Shown here piece by piece: positions 23,321 to 31,204 of a DNA stretch of 36,969 bases. This stretch comes from JBGQDM01 sp041495845 (GTDB taxonomy: Bacteria; Acidobacteriota; Terriglobia; Terriglobales; Acidobacteriaceae). The position numbers and the translations under genes are program-made. The stretch spans positions 1 to 36,969 of the forward strand of contig JBGQDM010000020.1 of the NCBI GenBank assembly GCA_041495845.1. Reading direction: 5' to 3'. A model generated the notes under the pieces. It did no database searches and was not told the DNA's origin. It worked only from the letters and a program-made list of their open reading frames with translations. The stretch's first letter is position 1. Every line of letters starts with the position of its first letter.

Positions 23321-25039
23321 ATGAAGCCTTTGCGGATGGGATGGCTGGTGGTGGCATGGTTGGGTCTAGCGGCAAGCAGCGCGCTGGCGCAGTCCGCGCC
23401 CACGACAACCCCTGCTCCGACGACCGCGAGCCCAGGGGCCAAGCCCGGCGCGTCTCCGTCTTTTGACCAAGTCATTGACCTCGTCGTGGATCGCGAGAAC
23501 CGTTTCCTGGAAGCCATGCGCAAGGTGCATCCGCTGGTCGAAACCTACATTCAGAATGTGAAAGCCGACCCGGACCTGGGCAGTGTACCGGTGAACGACC
23601 AGTATTTCTTTGGCCGTTTTGATCTGGGCGAAGGGCCGCGCGACACGTCGTTTCTGGGCCATTCAGGTTTGTGGCAGCGGAGTCTGGAACGGCTGACGAG
23701 CATTTACTCCCTGAAGTTCCTGCCCCTCGGGTTTGCGCAGATGGTGCTGTTGGACACCGCGTTCGACCGGCGCAGCTACGATTTTACGTTTGTGCGGCGG
23801 GAGTTTCTCGGCGATGTCCGCTGCCTGGTGATTGATGTGCACCCCAAAGAAAAAGCTGGAGACGGACGCTTTCTGGGCCGCATCTGGGTGGAGGATGAAG
23901 ACTACAACATCGTCCGCTTCAACGGCACCTACTGGCCGGCACCAAAATTCGATTACTACCTGCACTTCGACAGCTGGCGCCAAAACGTACAGCCAGGGAT
24001 GTGGCTGCCCGCATTCATCTACAGCGAAGAGACCAACCTGAAGTACCGCCTCGGCCAGAAAGTCCAGTTCAAGGCGCAGACGCGGCTCTGGGGATATGAC
24101 TTGCAGCGTTACAACAAGGCCAGCGAGTTCACGCAAATCCAGGTGGAGTCAACGCAGCAGGCGGTCCAGGATGTCAGCCCCGCGGCGCAGGACAACTCGC
24201 CGGTGCAGAGCGCGCGTGCCTGGCAGTTCCAGGCGGAAGAGAACGCCATTGAACGTCTGCAGAAAATCGGACTGCTGGCGCCAGCCGGAGAAGTGGACAA
24301 AGTGCTGCAAACGGTGGCCAACAATCTCATGGTCACCAACAACATCGAGTTGGAGCCGGAAGTGCGCTGCCGGGTTCTGCTCACCACGCCGTTGGAGTCT
24401 TTCACCATCGGGCACACCATCGTGATCAGCCGCGGGTTGCTCGACGTGCTTCCCGATGAAGCTTCGCTGGCCATGGTGGTGTCCCACGAACTCAGCCACA
24501 TCGTGCTCGGCCACCGGCTGGACACCAAGCTGGCCTTCAACGACCAATTGTTTTTTCCGGACGAGAAGACGTTCGAGCGTCTGGACTTTACGCGGGACCC
24601 CCGCGAAGAAGAAGCGGCCGACAAGCGCGCCGTGGAACTGTTGGGGAACTCTCCCTACAAAGACAAGCTGGCCACTCCGGGATTGTTCTTGCGCATGGTG
24701 CAGGAGCGGGCGCCCAGGCTGGAGCATCTGATCCGGCCCCACCTGGGGAACACACTGAAGGAAGGTGACGGCTTTCGCATGTCAGCCCTGCTGACGGGCG
24801 CGCCGGCGCTGGAATTGAAGAACAAAAACCAGATCGCCGCACTGCCGCTGGGCGGCCGGGTGAAAGTGGATCCCTGGAGCAATCAGGTGGAATTGCTGAA
24901 GACCAAAGCGGTGCCGCTGGCCACGGCGTCGGAGAAAATGCCGTTTGAGATCACACCGTTCTTCCCGCATCTGACGCGGTTGAGCGGCCCGAAGAGCGTA
25001 GTCAGCCAGTTGGAAATGGGAGCAGGACCGGCCCAGTAG
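23321..25039 (+). CDS. Exported M48-family metallopeptidase
   Basis: A 572-residue protein with a signal peptide (cleavage likely after ASSALAQ, residue 24) and a Thr/Pro/Ala linker. A beta-rich domain (about 100-270; its IWVEDEDYNIVRFNGTY strand is reminiscent of outer-membrane lipoprotein-carrier folds) precedes an M48 peptidase domain (about 310-480). The zinc motif is HELSH at 389-393 and the third ligand lies in REEEAADKRA (about 428-437). It would be a periplasmic quality-control protease like BepA, but the N-terminal domain replaces the TPR domain. GGGAGGG at 23308-23314 precedes the ATG. It lies 36 bases after the TonB-like gene, so the two are probably co-transcribed. Confidence 0.87.
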   Translation: MKPLRMGWLVVAWLGLAASSALAQSAPTTTPAPTTASPGAKPGASPSFDQVIDLVVDRENRFLEAMRKVHPLVETYIQNVKADPDLGSVPVNDQYFFGRFDLGEGPRDTSFLGHSGLWQRSLERLTSIYSLKFLPLGFAQMVLLDTAFDRRSYDFTFVRREFLGDVRCLVIDVHPKEKAGDGRFLGRIWVEDEDYNIVRFNGTYWPAPKFDYYLHFDSWRQNVQPGMWLPAFIYSEETNLKYRLGQKVQFKAQTRLWGYDLQRYNKASEFTQIQVESTQQAVQDVSPAAQDNSPVQSARAWQFQAEENAIERLQKIGLLAPAGEVDKVLQTVANNLMVTNNIELEPEVRCRVLLTTPLESFTIGHTIVISRGLLDVLPDEASLAMVVSHELSHIVLGHRLDTKLAFNDQLFFPDEKTFERLDFTRDPREEEAADKRAVELLGNSPYKDKLATPGLFLRMVQERAPRLEHLIRPHLGNTLKEGDGFRMSALLTGAPALELKNKNQIAALPLGGRVKVDPWSNQVELLKTKAVPLATASEKMPFEITPFFPHLTRLSGPKSVVSQLEMGAGPAQ

Positions 25040-25056
25040 AGGCAGGCAGAAGCGGT

Positions 25057-25115
25057 GCAAAAGACAATACGCCGGGTGCGCGGAGCCACGGCATCGCAGC
25101 ATCGCGCCCGGCGTA
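25057..25115 (-). terminator. Rho-independent terminator of the pilin gene
   Basis: A 13-bp stem, 25068-25080 with 25103-25115 (one G-T pair), encloses a 22-base loop. On the minus strand it is followed by TTGTCTTTT, a T-rich tract. It sits 27 bases past the pilin stop. The same hairpin could stop transcription from the plus-strand M48 gene, but no T tract follows it on that strand. Confidence 0.65.
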
Positions 25116-25142
25116 AAGATTCCCAGTTCGATCCGACAGCGG

Positions 25143-25310
25143 CTACTGATTAATCGCGCTGCCGACCTGCGAGAAGACGCTGTTGGCGCTGGTGCCAATC
25201 AAACGCACGGTGCCGATTACGATGACCAAAATCACCGCCAGCATCACAGCGTACTCGGCGATATCCTGGCCCTGTTCGTCTTGCCAAAGCCTCTGAAAAA
25301 AAGATTTCAC
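25143..25310 (-). CDS. Flp-type (type IVb) pilin, 55 residues
   Basis: A small pilin. The prepilin signature is DEQG-QDIAEYAVML: cleavage after G14, then Glu at +5 and Tyr at +6, followed by a hydrophobic helix (20-40) and the short polar tail SANSVFSQVGSAINQ. This is the Flp/Fap pattern of tad pili. The GTG start at 25310 has GGGAGGGAG upstream, its last G 9 bases away, and a terminator follows the stop. No tad export genes are in the window, so it is an orphan pilin or one remote from its machinery. The response regulator and kinase genes lie immediately upstream on the same strand and may control it. At 55 codons it is easily missed by automated callers. Confidence 0.82.
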   Translation of the reverse strand: MKSFFQRLWQDEQGQDIAEYAVMLAVILVIVIGTVRLIGTSANSVFSQVGSAINQ

Positions 25311-25427
25311 GGAATTTATCTCCCTCCCTATTAGTCTAGCTCAGCGGTGGGGAACGGAGGCCGAGGGCGCATCCACTCAAAGCTCTTGGTTTTGGGCTTC
25401 ACCCGCTTGTAACAAAACTACCAAGTC

Positions 25428-25459
25428 TGCATGTGCAAAGCCATAGCACAATTGTGCTA
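25428..25459. promoter_or_regulatory. 16-bp perfect palindrome, candidate operator of the pilin
   Basis: TAGCACAATTGTGCTA at 25444-25459 is a perfect palindrome, 134 bases upstream of the pilin start. Directly after it on the minus strand is TGGC-N8-TGCA (25443-25428). Its GG and GC are spaced as in a sigma-54 promoter, but the intervening consensus is poor. A NarL/LuxR response regulator, encoded just upstream, binds this kind of dyad in other systems. The function here is inference. Confidence 0.45.
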
Positions 25460-25527
25460 GCACCTGCATACTTTTGTCTCAGTCGATGCGGAACCTACTG
25501 AAACCACTGTACTTCCGCAGCACCCAA

Positions 25528-26214
25528 CTAGTTAATTGGGACCAGCGGCAGGGACTGGTTGACGGCGAAAAGCGCGAGTTCCAGGCGGGTGGAAACACCG
25601 AGCTTATCGAAAATGTTGCTGAGGTGATGTTTGACCGTGTCTTCGCTGATCTTGAAATATTCGGCAATTTCCTTGTTGGCGTAGCCGGCCACCACGGCGG
25701 AAACAATCTCCAACTCGCGCGGAGTAAGGCCGAACTTCTTCTGTTTGGCTTCCTGGGCGGTGGACTGGACCAGGGAACGGAGGTAGAGGACGAGATTGGA
25801 CACGGGCTCGCGGCCCACCCAGTATTCCCCTCCCATGACGGTACGGATGGCTTGCATGAGCAATTGCGTCGCGGAGTCCTTGAGGACAACGCCGCGGGCA
25901 CCGAGTTGAAGAGCTTCCACGATCTGGTGTTTTTCCGCAGCCGCCGTAAGCAGAATGATACGGAGCGCGCCCGCACCCCCGCCGGTACTGAGCTCACGCA
26001 GCGCTTCCAGGCCCGGACGGCGGGGCATGGCCAAGTCTAGCAGGAGCAAGTCGGGCTTCAACTGACGGACCAGTTTGACCGCGTCATTGCCATCGGAGGC
26101 TTCGCCGACGACTTTGAGCCCGGGTTCGGTTTCCAGCAGGCGGCGCAGACCATCCCGAAAAATGGGATGATCGTCCGCAATCACGAGGCGGATGTTCTGG
26201 GGAGGCCTATCCAT
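25528..26214 (-). CDS. NarL/LuxR-family response regulator
   Basis: A 228-residue regulator. The receiver domain (1-125) has acidic residues D14-D15 (VIADDHPIFRDGL), phosphoacceptor D60 (LLLLDLAMP) and the conserved Lys in GVVLKDS. The C-terminal LuxR-type helix-turn-helix spans about 163-218: LTPRELEIVSAVVAGYANKE, then IAEYFKISEDTVKHHLSNIF. The ATG at 26214 overlaps the end of the kinase gene by 8 bases, so the pair is translationally coupled; a TTG at 26226 is unlikely. Downstream lies the pilin with the palindrome between, making pilin expression a plausible output. Confidence 0.92.
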   Translation of the reverse strand: MDRPPQNIRLVIADDHPIFRDGLRRLLETEPGLKVVGEASDGNDAVKLVRQLKPDLLLLDLAMPRRPGLEALRELSTGGGAGALRIILLTAAAEKHQIVEALQLGARGVVLKDSATQLLMQAIRTVMGGEYWVGREPVSNLVLYLRSLVQSTAQEAKQKKFGLTPRELEIVSAVVAGYANKEIAEYFKISEDTVKHHLSNIFDKLGVSTRLELALFAVNQSLPLVPIN

Positions 26215-27976
26215 AAGAAGACTCAATCTTGGCCGGGACGTAAACTTCCAGACGCGATCCCTGGCCCGGTTTGGATTCTATCGTGAGTTCGCCCTCGATG
26301 AAACGAACACGTTCCTTAATGACCACGGGGCCGAGGCGCCGGTCGTCGAGCTCACGCAGGGAGAGGTGGCCGGAAAAATCAAAGCCGCGGCCATCATCTT
26401 CGATGACAATGCTGCAGGCGCCGTCTGGGGCGGCCAGACGCACCTGCACATGCCTGGCTTGGCTATGCTTGCGAATGTTGACCAGCGCCTCCTGCGTGAT
26501 CTGCGCCAGTTCACGGCAGACCTTGGCTGAAGTCTTGACCTCCTCGACGTCAGACAAGAACTGCGCCTGGATCCCGGTTTCACGCTGAAAACGCTCCACC
26601 GTATCGGCGATAAAAGGCAGGAGTTTGCGGCCGTCAACATCGAGAGATTTCATCAGTTGCATGAGCTCGCGAAGTTTGAGGATCTCTTCGCGGAGCAAGT
26701 GTTGCACGCGGAGAAGTTCGGCGGAAAGACCTCCGGCGAGGGGCTCGGACTGGCGACGCAAGACGTCCAGCTGCATCTCGACGGCGATCAGCGACTGCAC
26801 CGCGCCGTCGTGCAATTCGCGGGCGACGCGAGCGCGCTCCACCGCACCAGCACGCTGGCGCAGGCGGCGGAGAAGAAACACGTTGTAGACAGCGGGACTC
26901 ACCTGACGGACGACCTCCTGCAGAAAACGCAGGTCTTCGGAGCGGGGAGCGAGAAGCCTGGGTTTGATCAGAAAGACCCGCCCTGACCAGTCCGGACCGA
27001 GAGTGTAGGAAACCGCGGCCACCGAGTGTGTATTCTGCGCCTGGGCGAGCGCATCCAGAAACGGATGCTCCCAACGTCGGATCGGAGTGCCGGAGCGATC
27101 GAGGGCCAACCCTGACCATTTCCCATTTCGATTTCGGGCGCACCACACGTCCGCCGGGGTCTCAAACAGGTAGAGTTCACGGTCCGTAGGGCTGGGCTCG
27201 AGCCACCTGAAAGTGCCGTCGGCGGTGGCTTCGCCACTAAACGCGCGCAGCGTGTTGGCCTCCTGCGAAACCAGGAGTGCCCTCTGGGCGCCGTAGAGCC
27301 GCAAGAACTCTTGCGACATTTCGCGTAACGTGCCCACCAGACCAATCTCTACCCGGGCTTTGCCCAGCAGGCGGGTGATGGCAACCCTCTCCGCACGCAG
27401 TTCCTTTTCCTGGCCGGCGAGATAGCCGAGCAACAGGGCCATCACCAGCAGCGAGATGGCGCGCTCGAAGAGACGGCTGGTTTCCAGTTCCGGGGGAAAG
27501 ACGGCAGAAGAGTGGGAGAGGACAAGCAGCAGGGCCAGGAGAGCGGGCACAACGATCATGGCCGCCGCCGTAGCCAGGGTCTCCCACACCCGCCAGCGAT
27601 AAGCGGCGGCGAGGAGCGCAAAGAAGAAGAAAAGAAACAAGGCACTGCTTCGACTGGAGCTGACCGCCGCCAAGGCAACCGGCCAGAAGGTGTCTACCCC
27701 GTGGGCCAAGTAGCGAAGCCAGGCCGGCGGCACCTGGACGTGGCGAAAGGTAAACATCAAAACCAGACTAAGCACGAGATAGCAAGCCAGCAGCGCCATC
27801 ACCATGCCGAAACGGGGCGTGGCTGGGAGCGGCTCCAGCAACATGGCAAAGATGGAAGAGATGGCCAGAAAGACGCGCGAAGCGGCCAGCCATCGTTCGA
27901 GCCGCCGCGTCTCCTCGGGGCCGAGAGAAGCGTGGAGTCTCCACGAGAGCCGCCGGCGATCGGTGGTTAAGGGCAC
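26207..27976 (-). CDS. Membrane histidine kinase, NarL-partner (HisKA_3) type
   Basis: A 589-residue sensor kinase. Residues about 33-185 contain five or six hydrophobic segments. A GAF-like region (about 205-365) follows, then HisKA_3 with phospho-acceptor H389 (RVARELHDGAVQSL) and a HATPase_c domain (about 470-580). The last has LAQITQEALVNIRKHSQA as the N box and IEDDGRGFDFSG as the G1 box. This is the kinase type that pairs with NarL/LuxR regulators, and the regulator gene overlaps its end. The signal is unknown. The start is a GTG; a divergent kinase gene begins 140 bases away across an inverted repeat. Confidence 0.9.
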   Translation of the reverse strand: MPLTTDRRRLSWRLHASLGPEETRRLERWLAASRVFLAISSIFAMLLEPLPATPRFGMVMALLACYLVLSLVLMFTFRHVQVPPAWLRYLAHGVDTFWPVALAAVSSSRSSALFLFFFFALLAAAYRWRVWETLATAAAMIVVPALLALLLVLSHSSAVFPPELETSRLFERAISLLVMALLLGYLAGQEKELRAERVAITRLLGKARVEIGLVGTLREMSQEFLRLYGAQRALLVSQEANTLRAFSGEATADGTFRWLEPSPTDRELYLFETPADVWCARNRNGKWSGLALDRSGTPIRRWEHPFLDALAQAQNTHSVAAVSYTLGPDWSGRVFLIKPRLLAPRSEDLRFLQEVVRQVSPAVYNVFLLRRLRQRAGAVERARVARELHDGAVQSLIAVEMQLDVLRRQSEPLAGGLSAELLRVQHLLREEILKLRELMQLMKSLDVDGRKLLPFIADTVERFQRETGIQAQFLSDVEEVKTSAKVCRELAQITQEALVNIRKHSQARHVQVRLAAPDGACSIVIEDDGRGFDFSGHLSLRELDDRRLGPVVIKERVRFIEGELTIESKPGQGSRLEVYVPAKIESSYG

Positions 27977-28039
27977 CTGTAGGGTTCGGTTGAGCCGAGA
28001 ACTGCGGCTATTATCGCACCCGGAGCAAGATGACCGCCG

Positions 28040-28077
28040 CCCGGGGCAGTACTTACTTCGGTAATCCCTGCCCCGGG
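28040..28077. promoter_or_regulatory. Inverted repeat with 10-bp arms between divergent kinase genes
   Basis: CCCGGGGCAG (28040-28049) and CTGCCCCGGG (28068-28077) are perfect complements. Between them TTAC-TTCG-GTAA (28053-28064) makes a second, apical stem with a C(TTCG)G tetraloop. The right arm covers the -35 region of TACAAT at 28090-28095, so the element could act as an operator in DNA. As RNA it would only be in a longer transcript. It has no T tract, so it is not a terminator. Confidence 0.5.
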
Positions 28078-28089
28078 ATACTTCCTAAG

Positions 28090-28095
28090 TACAAT
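28090..28095 (+). promoter_or_regulatory. -10 box TACAAT before the second kinase
   Basis: TACAAT places a transcription start near 28102 and a leader of 14 bases. There is no recognisable -35; that position is occupied by the right arm of the inverted repeat, which suggests regulator-dependent transcription. Confidence 0.4.
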
Positions 28096-28115
28096 CGCAT
28101 AGGCGACGAGCACAC

Positions 28116-29903
28116 ATGACCAGGGAAACCAGATTCTGGGTGGCAGGCGGCGGGCTGATTCTAGCCGCCCAGGTCGTACTCCTGCTGACCATTTCTGACC
28201 GCTTTGTCCTGGCCGTGGTCAGCAACGCCCTGCAGCTTTTCTTGCTGCTCTTCTGCACCGGTGCCCTGCTCCGCCGGGTCCGCAAGACAAGCGGCCAGAC
28301 GCGCCTCTTCTGGGGCTTGATGGCCACCGGGTTCACGATCTGGCTCGCTTACCAGGCGATCTGGACATACTTTGAAGTGGTGCTGCGGCAAGCCACCCCC
28401 AACCCGTTTGTGGGGGATGTGCTGGTTTTCATCCACATCGTCCCCATGATGGCTGCGATTGGGCTGCAACCGCACCGCGAAGCTGATGTCCGTGGCGTGC
28501 GCATCGGCCGCCTGGATTTTGTCCTGCTCCTGATCTACTGGGTCTACCTCTACATGCTGGCGGTGATTCCGTGGCAGTATGTGAGCTTCGACGAACAGAT
28601 TTACGGCAGCAGCTTCAATGCGCTCTACCTGACGGAAAAGCTGGTCTTCCTGGGCGGACTGGGCATTGTGTGGTGGCGAGGCGGCGGAGACTGGCGCCGG
28701 CTCTACGCCCAGTGGTTTGGGGCCACTGCCTTGTACGGCACGGGCGCTTACATCGCCAACCTGGCGATCGACCGGCACGCATACTACACCGGCAGTCTCT
28801 ACGATCTGCCGCTGGTGGCGTCCATGGTGTGGTTCGGCGCCATTCTGCGTCAGCCACTCCATCTGGAGTCACAGCCGGCAGCGCCCGGGGCGGGGCGGCA
28901 GCACGGATTGTGGGAAGCGCGGCTGGCCATGGGAGCAATGCTCTCGCTGCCACTGCTGGCCACTTGGGCAGCGATGGCGCCAGCGCCCGCGGCGGTGCAA
29001 CGCTACCGCTTGCTGCTGACCCTGGGCACCATCCTGCTGTTGGGCACGCTCGTCTTTCTGAAACAGCATATGCTCGACCGCCAATTGCTGCGATCGCTGC
29101 AGGCGACGGAAGAATCCTACAACGACTTACAACGGGTGCAGGCGCAGTTGTTGCAGTCCGAAAAACTGGCCTCGCTGGGACAGTTGGTGGGCGGCGCCGC
29201 GCACGAACTGAACAACCCCCTGACCGCGGTGCTGGGCTATGTGGAATTGTTGCACTCGACTCAGCCCCTGACAGAAGAACAGCGCGGACTGGCAGACAAG
29301 ATCTTGAGCCAGGTAAAACGGACCAAGGCATTGGTGGCCAGCTTGTTGAGCTTCGCCCAGCAAACGCCGGGACGCAAGGCCCGCCTCGACCTGAACGCTT
29401 TGCTGCGCACCGCAATCAAGCAGGTACAACCGCAGTTGCGCACGCGCGGCGTGGATGTGCGCACGAATCTGGCCGTAACCACGGCTTATGTCCTGGGCGA
29501 TCAGAACCAGTTATTGCAGGTCTGTCTGCAGATCTTGCTCAATGCCCAGCAAGCGCTGGAGGGAGTCGACGGAGGCACAATTTACGTTTCCACGCGCATG
29601 GAGGGAGACATCGCCATCGCCGAATTTGCCGACACCGGGCCGGGAGCGCAACACCCGGAACGCGTGTTCGATCCCTTTTACACCACCAAGCCTATCGGCA
29701 AGGGCGCCGGGCTCGGGCTCAGTGCGTGCTACGGCATCATCGGCGAACATTCCGGAAGAATTTTCTGCCGCAACCGGAAGGAAGGCGGCGCGATGTTCCG
29801 CATTGAGCTGCCGCTGGCTCCTTCACGCCCGGCCGACCTGGTGGCCCCACCCGCCGAAACGGAATCGGTAGCCCAGGCATCCGTTGCGCCGCGCCTGCAA
29901 TAA
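28116..29903 (+). CDS. Multi-span membrane histidine kinase (HisKA type)
   Basis: A 595-residue sensor kinase. Residues 1-315 are membrane-embedded, with about eight to ten hydrophobic segments and no extracytoplasmic domain of size, so the signal is probably sensed in the membrane. A short coiled linker (320-350) leads to HisKA with H363 (GGAAHELNNPLTAVLGY). HATPase_c follows (about 450-575): N box LNAQQAL, G1 ADTGPGAQ, GKGAGLGLSACYGIIGEHSG. No response-regulator gene adjoins it on this strand. It is divergent from the NarL-type kinase across the inverted repeat and converges, five bases apart, with rlmN. The C-terminal 25 residues are Pro/Ala-rich. Confidence 0.9.
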   Translation: MTRETRFWVAGGGLILAAQVVLLLTISDRFVLAVVSNALQLFLLLFCTGALLRRVRKTSGQTRLFWGLMATGFTIWLAYQAIWTYFEVVLRQATPNPFVGDVLVFIHIVPMMAAIGLQPHREADVRGVRIGRLDFVLLLIYWVYLYMLAVIPWQYVSFDEQIYGSSFNALYLTEKLVFLGGLGIVWWRGGGDWRRLYAQWFGATALYGTGAYIANLAIDRHAYYTGSLYDLPLVASMVWFGAILRQPLHLESQPAAPGAGRQHGLWEARLAMGAMLSLPLLATWAAMAPAPAAVQRYRLLLTLGTILLLGTLVFLKQHMLDRQLLRSLQATEESYNDLQRVQAQLLQSEKLASLGQLVGGAAHELNNPLTAVLGYVELLHSTQPLTEEQRGLADKILSQVKRTKALVASLLSFAQQTPGRKARLDLNALLRTAIKQVQPQLRTRGVDVRTNLAVTTAYVLGDQNQLLQVCLQILLNAQQALEGVDGGTIYVSTRMEGDIAIAEFADTGPGAQHPERVFDPFYTTKPIGKGAGLGLSACYGIIGEHSGRIFCRNRKEGGAMFRIELPLAPSRPADLVAPPAETESVAQASVAPRLQ

Positions 29904-29908
29904 CCCCG

Positions 29909-31024
29909 TTACGCCACGGTCCGCTTCAACTGCCCGCACGCGGCAAAGATTTCGCGTCCGCGGGGACGGCGAATGAACGCCGGAACTCCGCCTGCCATCA
30001 AGAGCTGTTGGAAGGCGGCAACATCTTCGGCGGCGGGAGTTTCGAAGGGCACATCGGGTCCGGGATTCCACGCAATCAGGTTCACTTTGGCCCGCATTCC
30101 GCGGACGAATTCGAGCACTTCGCGCGCGTCCTGAGTACGGTCATTCACTCCTGCCAACAATACGTACTCGAACGTAAGACGCTCGCGCGGCCGTAGTGGA
30201 AATGCGCGCGCCGCTTCCGCCAACGCCGCCAAGTTCCACTTCCGATTGAGCGGCATGATGCGGCTGCGCAGTTCGTCGTTGCCGGCGTTCAGCGAAATTG
30301 CCAGCTTCGGGCGCACCGGCTCTTTCCCCAGATCGTGGATGCGGGGCACAACCCCGGCTGTGGAAACAGTCATGCGCACTTCCGGGATCCCCACGCCCTC
30401 CGCCAGCAGTCTCACCGCCTTCATGAAGGCGTCGTAGTTAAGAAACGGCTCGCCCATCCCCATGAACACCAGATTGACGCGCTGGTCCGGCGGCGCAACC
30501 TGCTGATCGCGCAGAATGCAAACCACCTGTCCCACGATCTCTCCGGCCGTGAGATTGCGTTTCACCCCGAGCAGAGCGGTCAGGCAAAACTGGCAATCCA
30601 CCGCGCAACCAACCTGGCTGGACACGCAGATGGTGCTGCGGCGCCAGTTGGGTTCGGGGCCGGCTTCCTCTTCGCCGGCGGAAGTGCCGTCCCCTGCTTC
30701 TCCGCCGTCCCCGGTCGGCATCCACACCGCTTCCACACTCTGCCCATCGGCGAAGGCGATGAGGTAGCGTACCGTGCCGTCGCTGGAGGTGAATTTCTGC
30801 TGGATCTGGGGCAAGCCCAAGCTGGTGCGCTGCTGCAGTGAACTGCGAAACGCCGCGGGCAGAGTGGTGACCTCGTCGAGGGCTGCAACTCGCTGTTCGT
30901 AGACCGCGTGGAAAATCTGTTGCGCGCGATAGCCTGGTTCTCCGGCAGCGGCGGCCAACTCCTCCATTTCTGCCAGCGTCATCCCCAGCAACGTGCCCAG
31001 CATGGTTGGCGCCGTCTCAGACAT
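29909..31024 (-). CDS. rlmN: RlmN, dual-specificity 23S rRNA/tRNA adenine-C2 methyltransferase
   Basis: A 371-residue radical SAM enzyme that methylates A2503 of 23S rRNA and A37 of some tRNAs. The cluster motif is C140-x3-C144-x2-C147 (GCAVDCQFC). The mechanistic cysteines are C133 in TICVSSQVG and the one in AACGQL near the C-terminus. LVFMGMGEPFLNYDAF and RPKLAISLNAGNDELR are further signatures. Residues about 104-127 form an insertion of Gly, Glu and Asp just before the TICVSSQ strand, which I do not recall from Escherichia coli RlmN. The gene is convergent with the second kinase and divergent from the M16 peptidase. Confidence 0.94.
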   Translation of the reverse strand: MSETAPTMLGTLLGMTLAEMEELAAAAGEPGYRAQQIFHAVYEQRVAALDEVTTLPAAFRSSLQQRTSLGLPQIQQKFTSSDGTVRYLIAFADGQSVEAVWMPTGDGGEAGDGTSAGEEEAGPEPNWRRSTICVSSQVGCAVDCQFCLTALLGVKRNLTAGEIVGQVVCILRDQQVAPPDQRVNLVFMGMGEPFLNYDAFMKAVRLLAEGVGIPEVRMTVSTAGVVPRIHDLGKEPVRPKLAISLNAGNDELRSRIMPLNRKWNLAALAEAARAFPLRPRERLTFEYVLLAGVNDRTQDAREVLEFVRGMRAKVNLIAWNPGPDVPFETPAAEDVAAFQQLLMAGGVPAFIRRPRGREIFAACGQLKRTVA

Positions 31025-31148
31025 TGCACCTCGATTCTAACTGGGCGGCAGTCCCGCCCGGCGGCGTCCTTCCGGAACCGTCCGGAACCAAGCTAACTCG
31101 TTCCCCGACAGTTACTTACACCGCTGCGGACGCGGCGCATCCGGTGTG

Positions 31149-31154
31149 TACAAT
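31149..31154 (+). promoter_or_regulatory. -10 box TACAAT before the M16 peptidase
   Basis: TACAAT with a predicted start at about 31161 and a 44-base leader. No clear -35 is seen in the upstream GC-rich stretch. Confidence 0.35.
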
Positions 31155-31204
31155 AGGAGCACGCTCTTCGGCTGCCGGCCAAGGCTGGCTTCTCTGGAAG
31201 ACTC

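Noticed and set aside
25428..25443. Sigma-54 promoter for the pilin as a feature of its own
   Set aside because: Only the GG and GC cores and their spacing fit; the rest of the consensus does not, and a palindrome abuts it. Mentioned only as a possibility.
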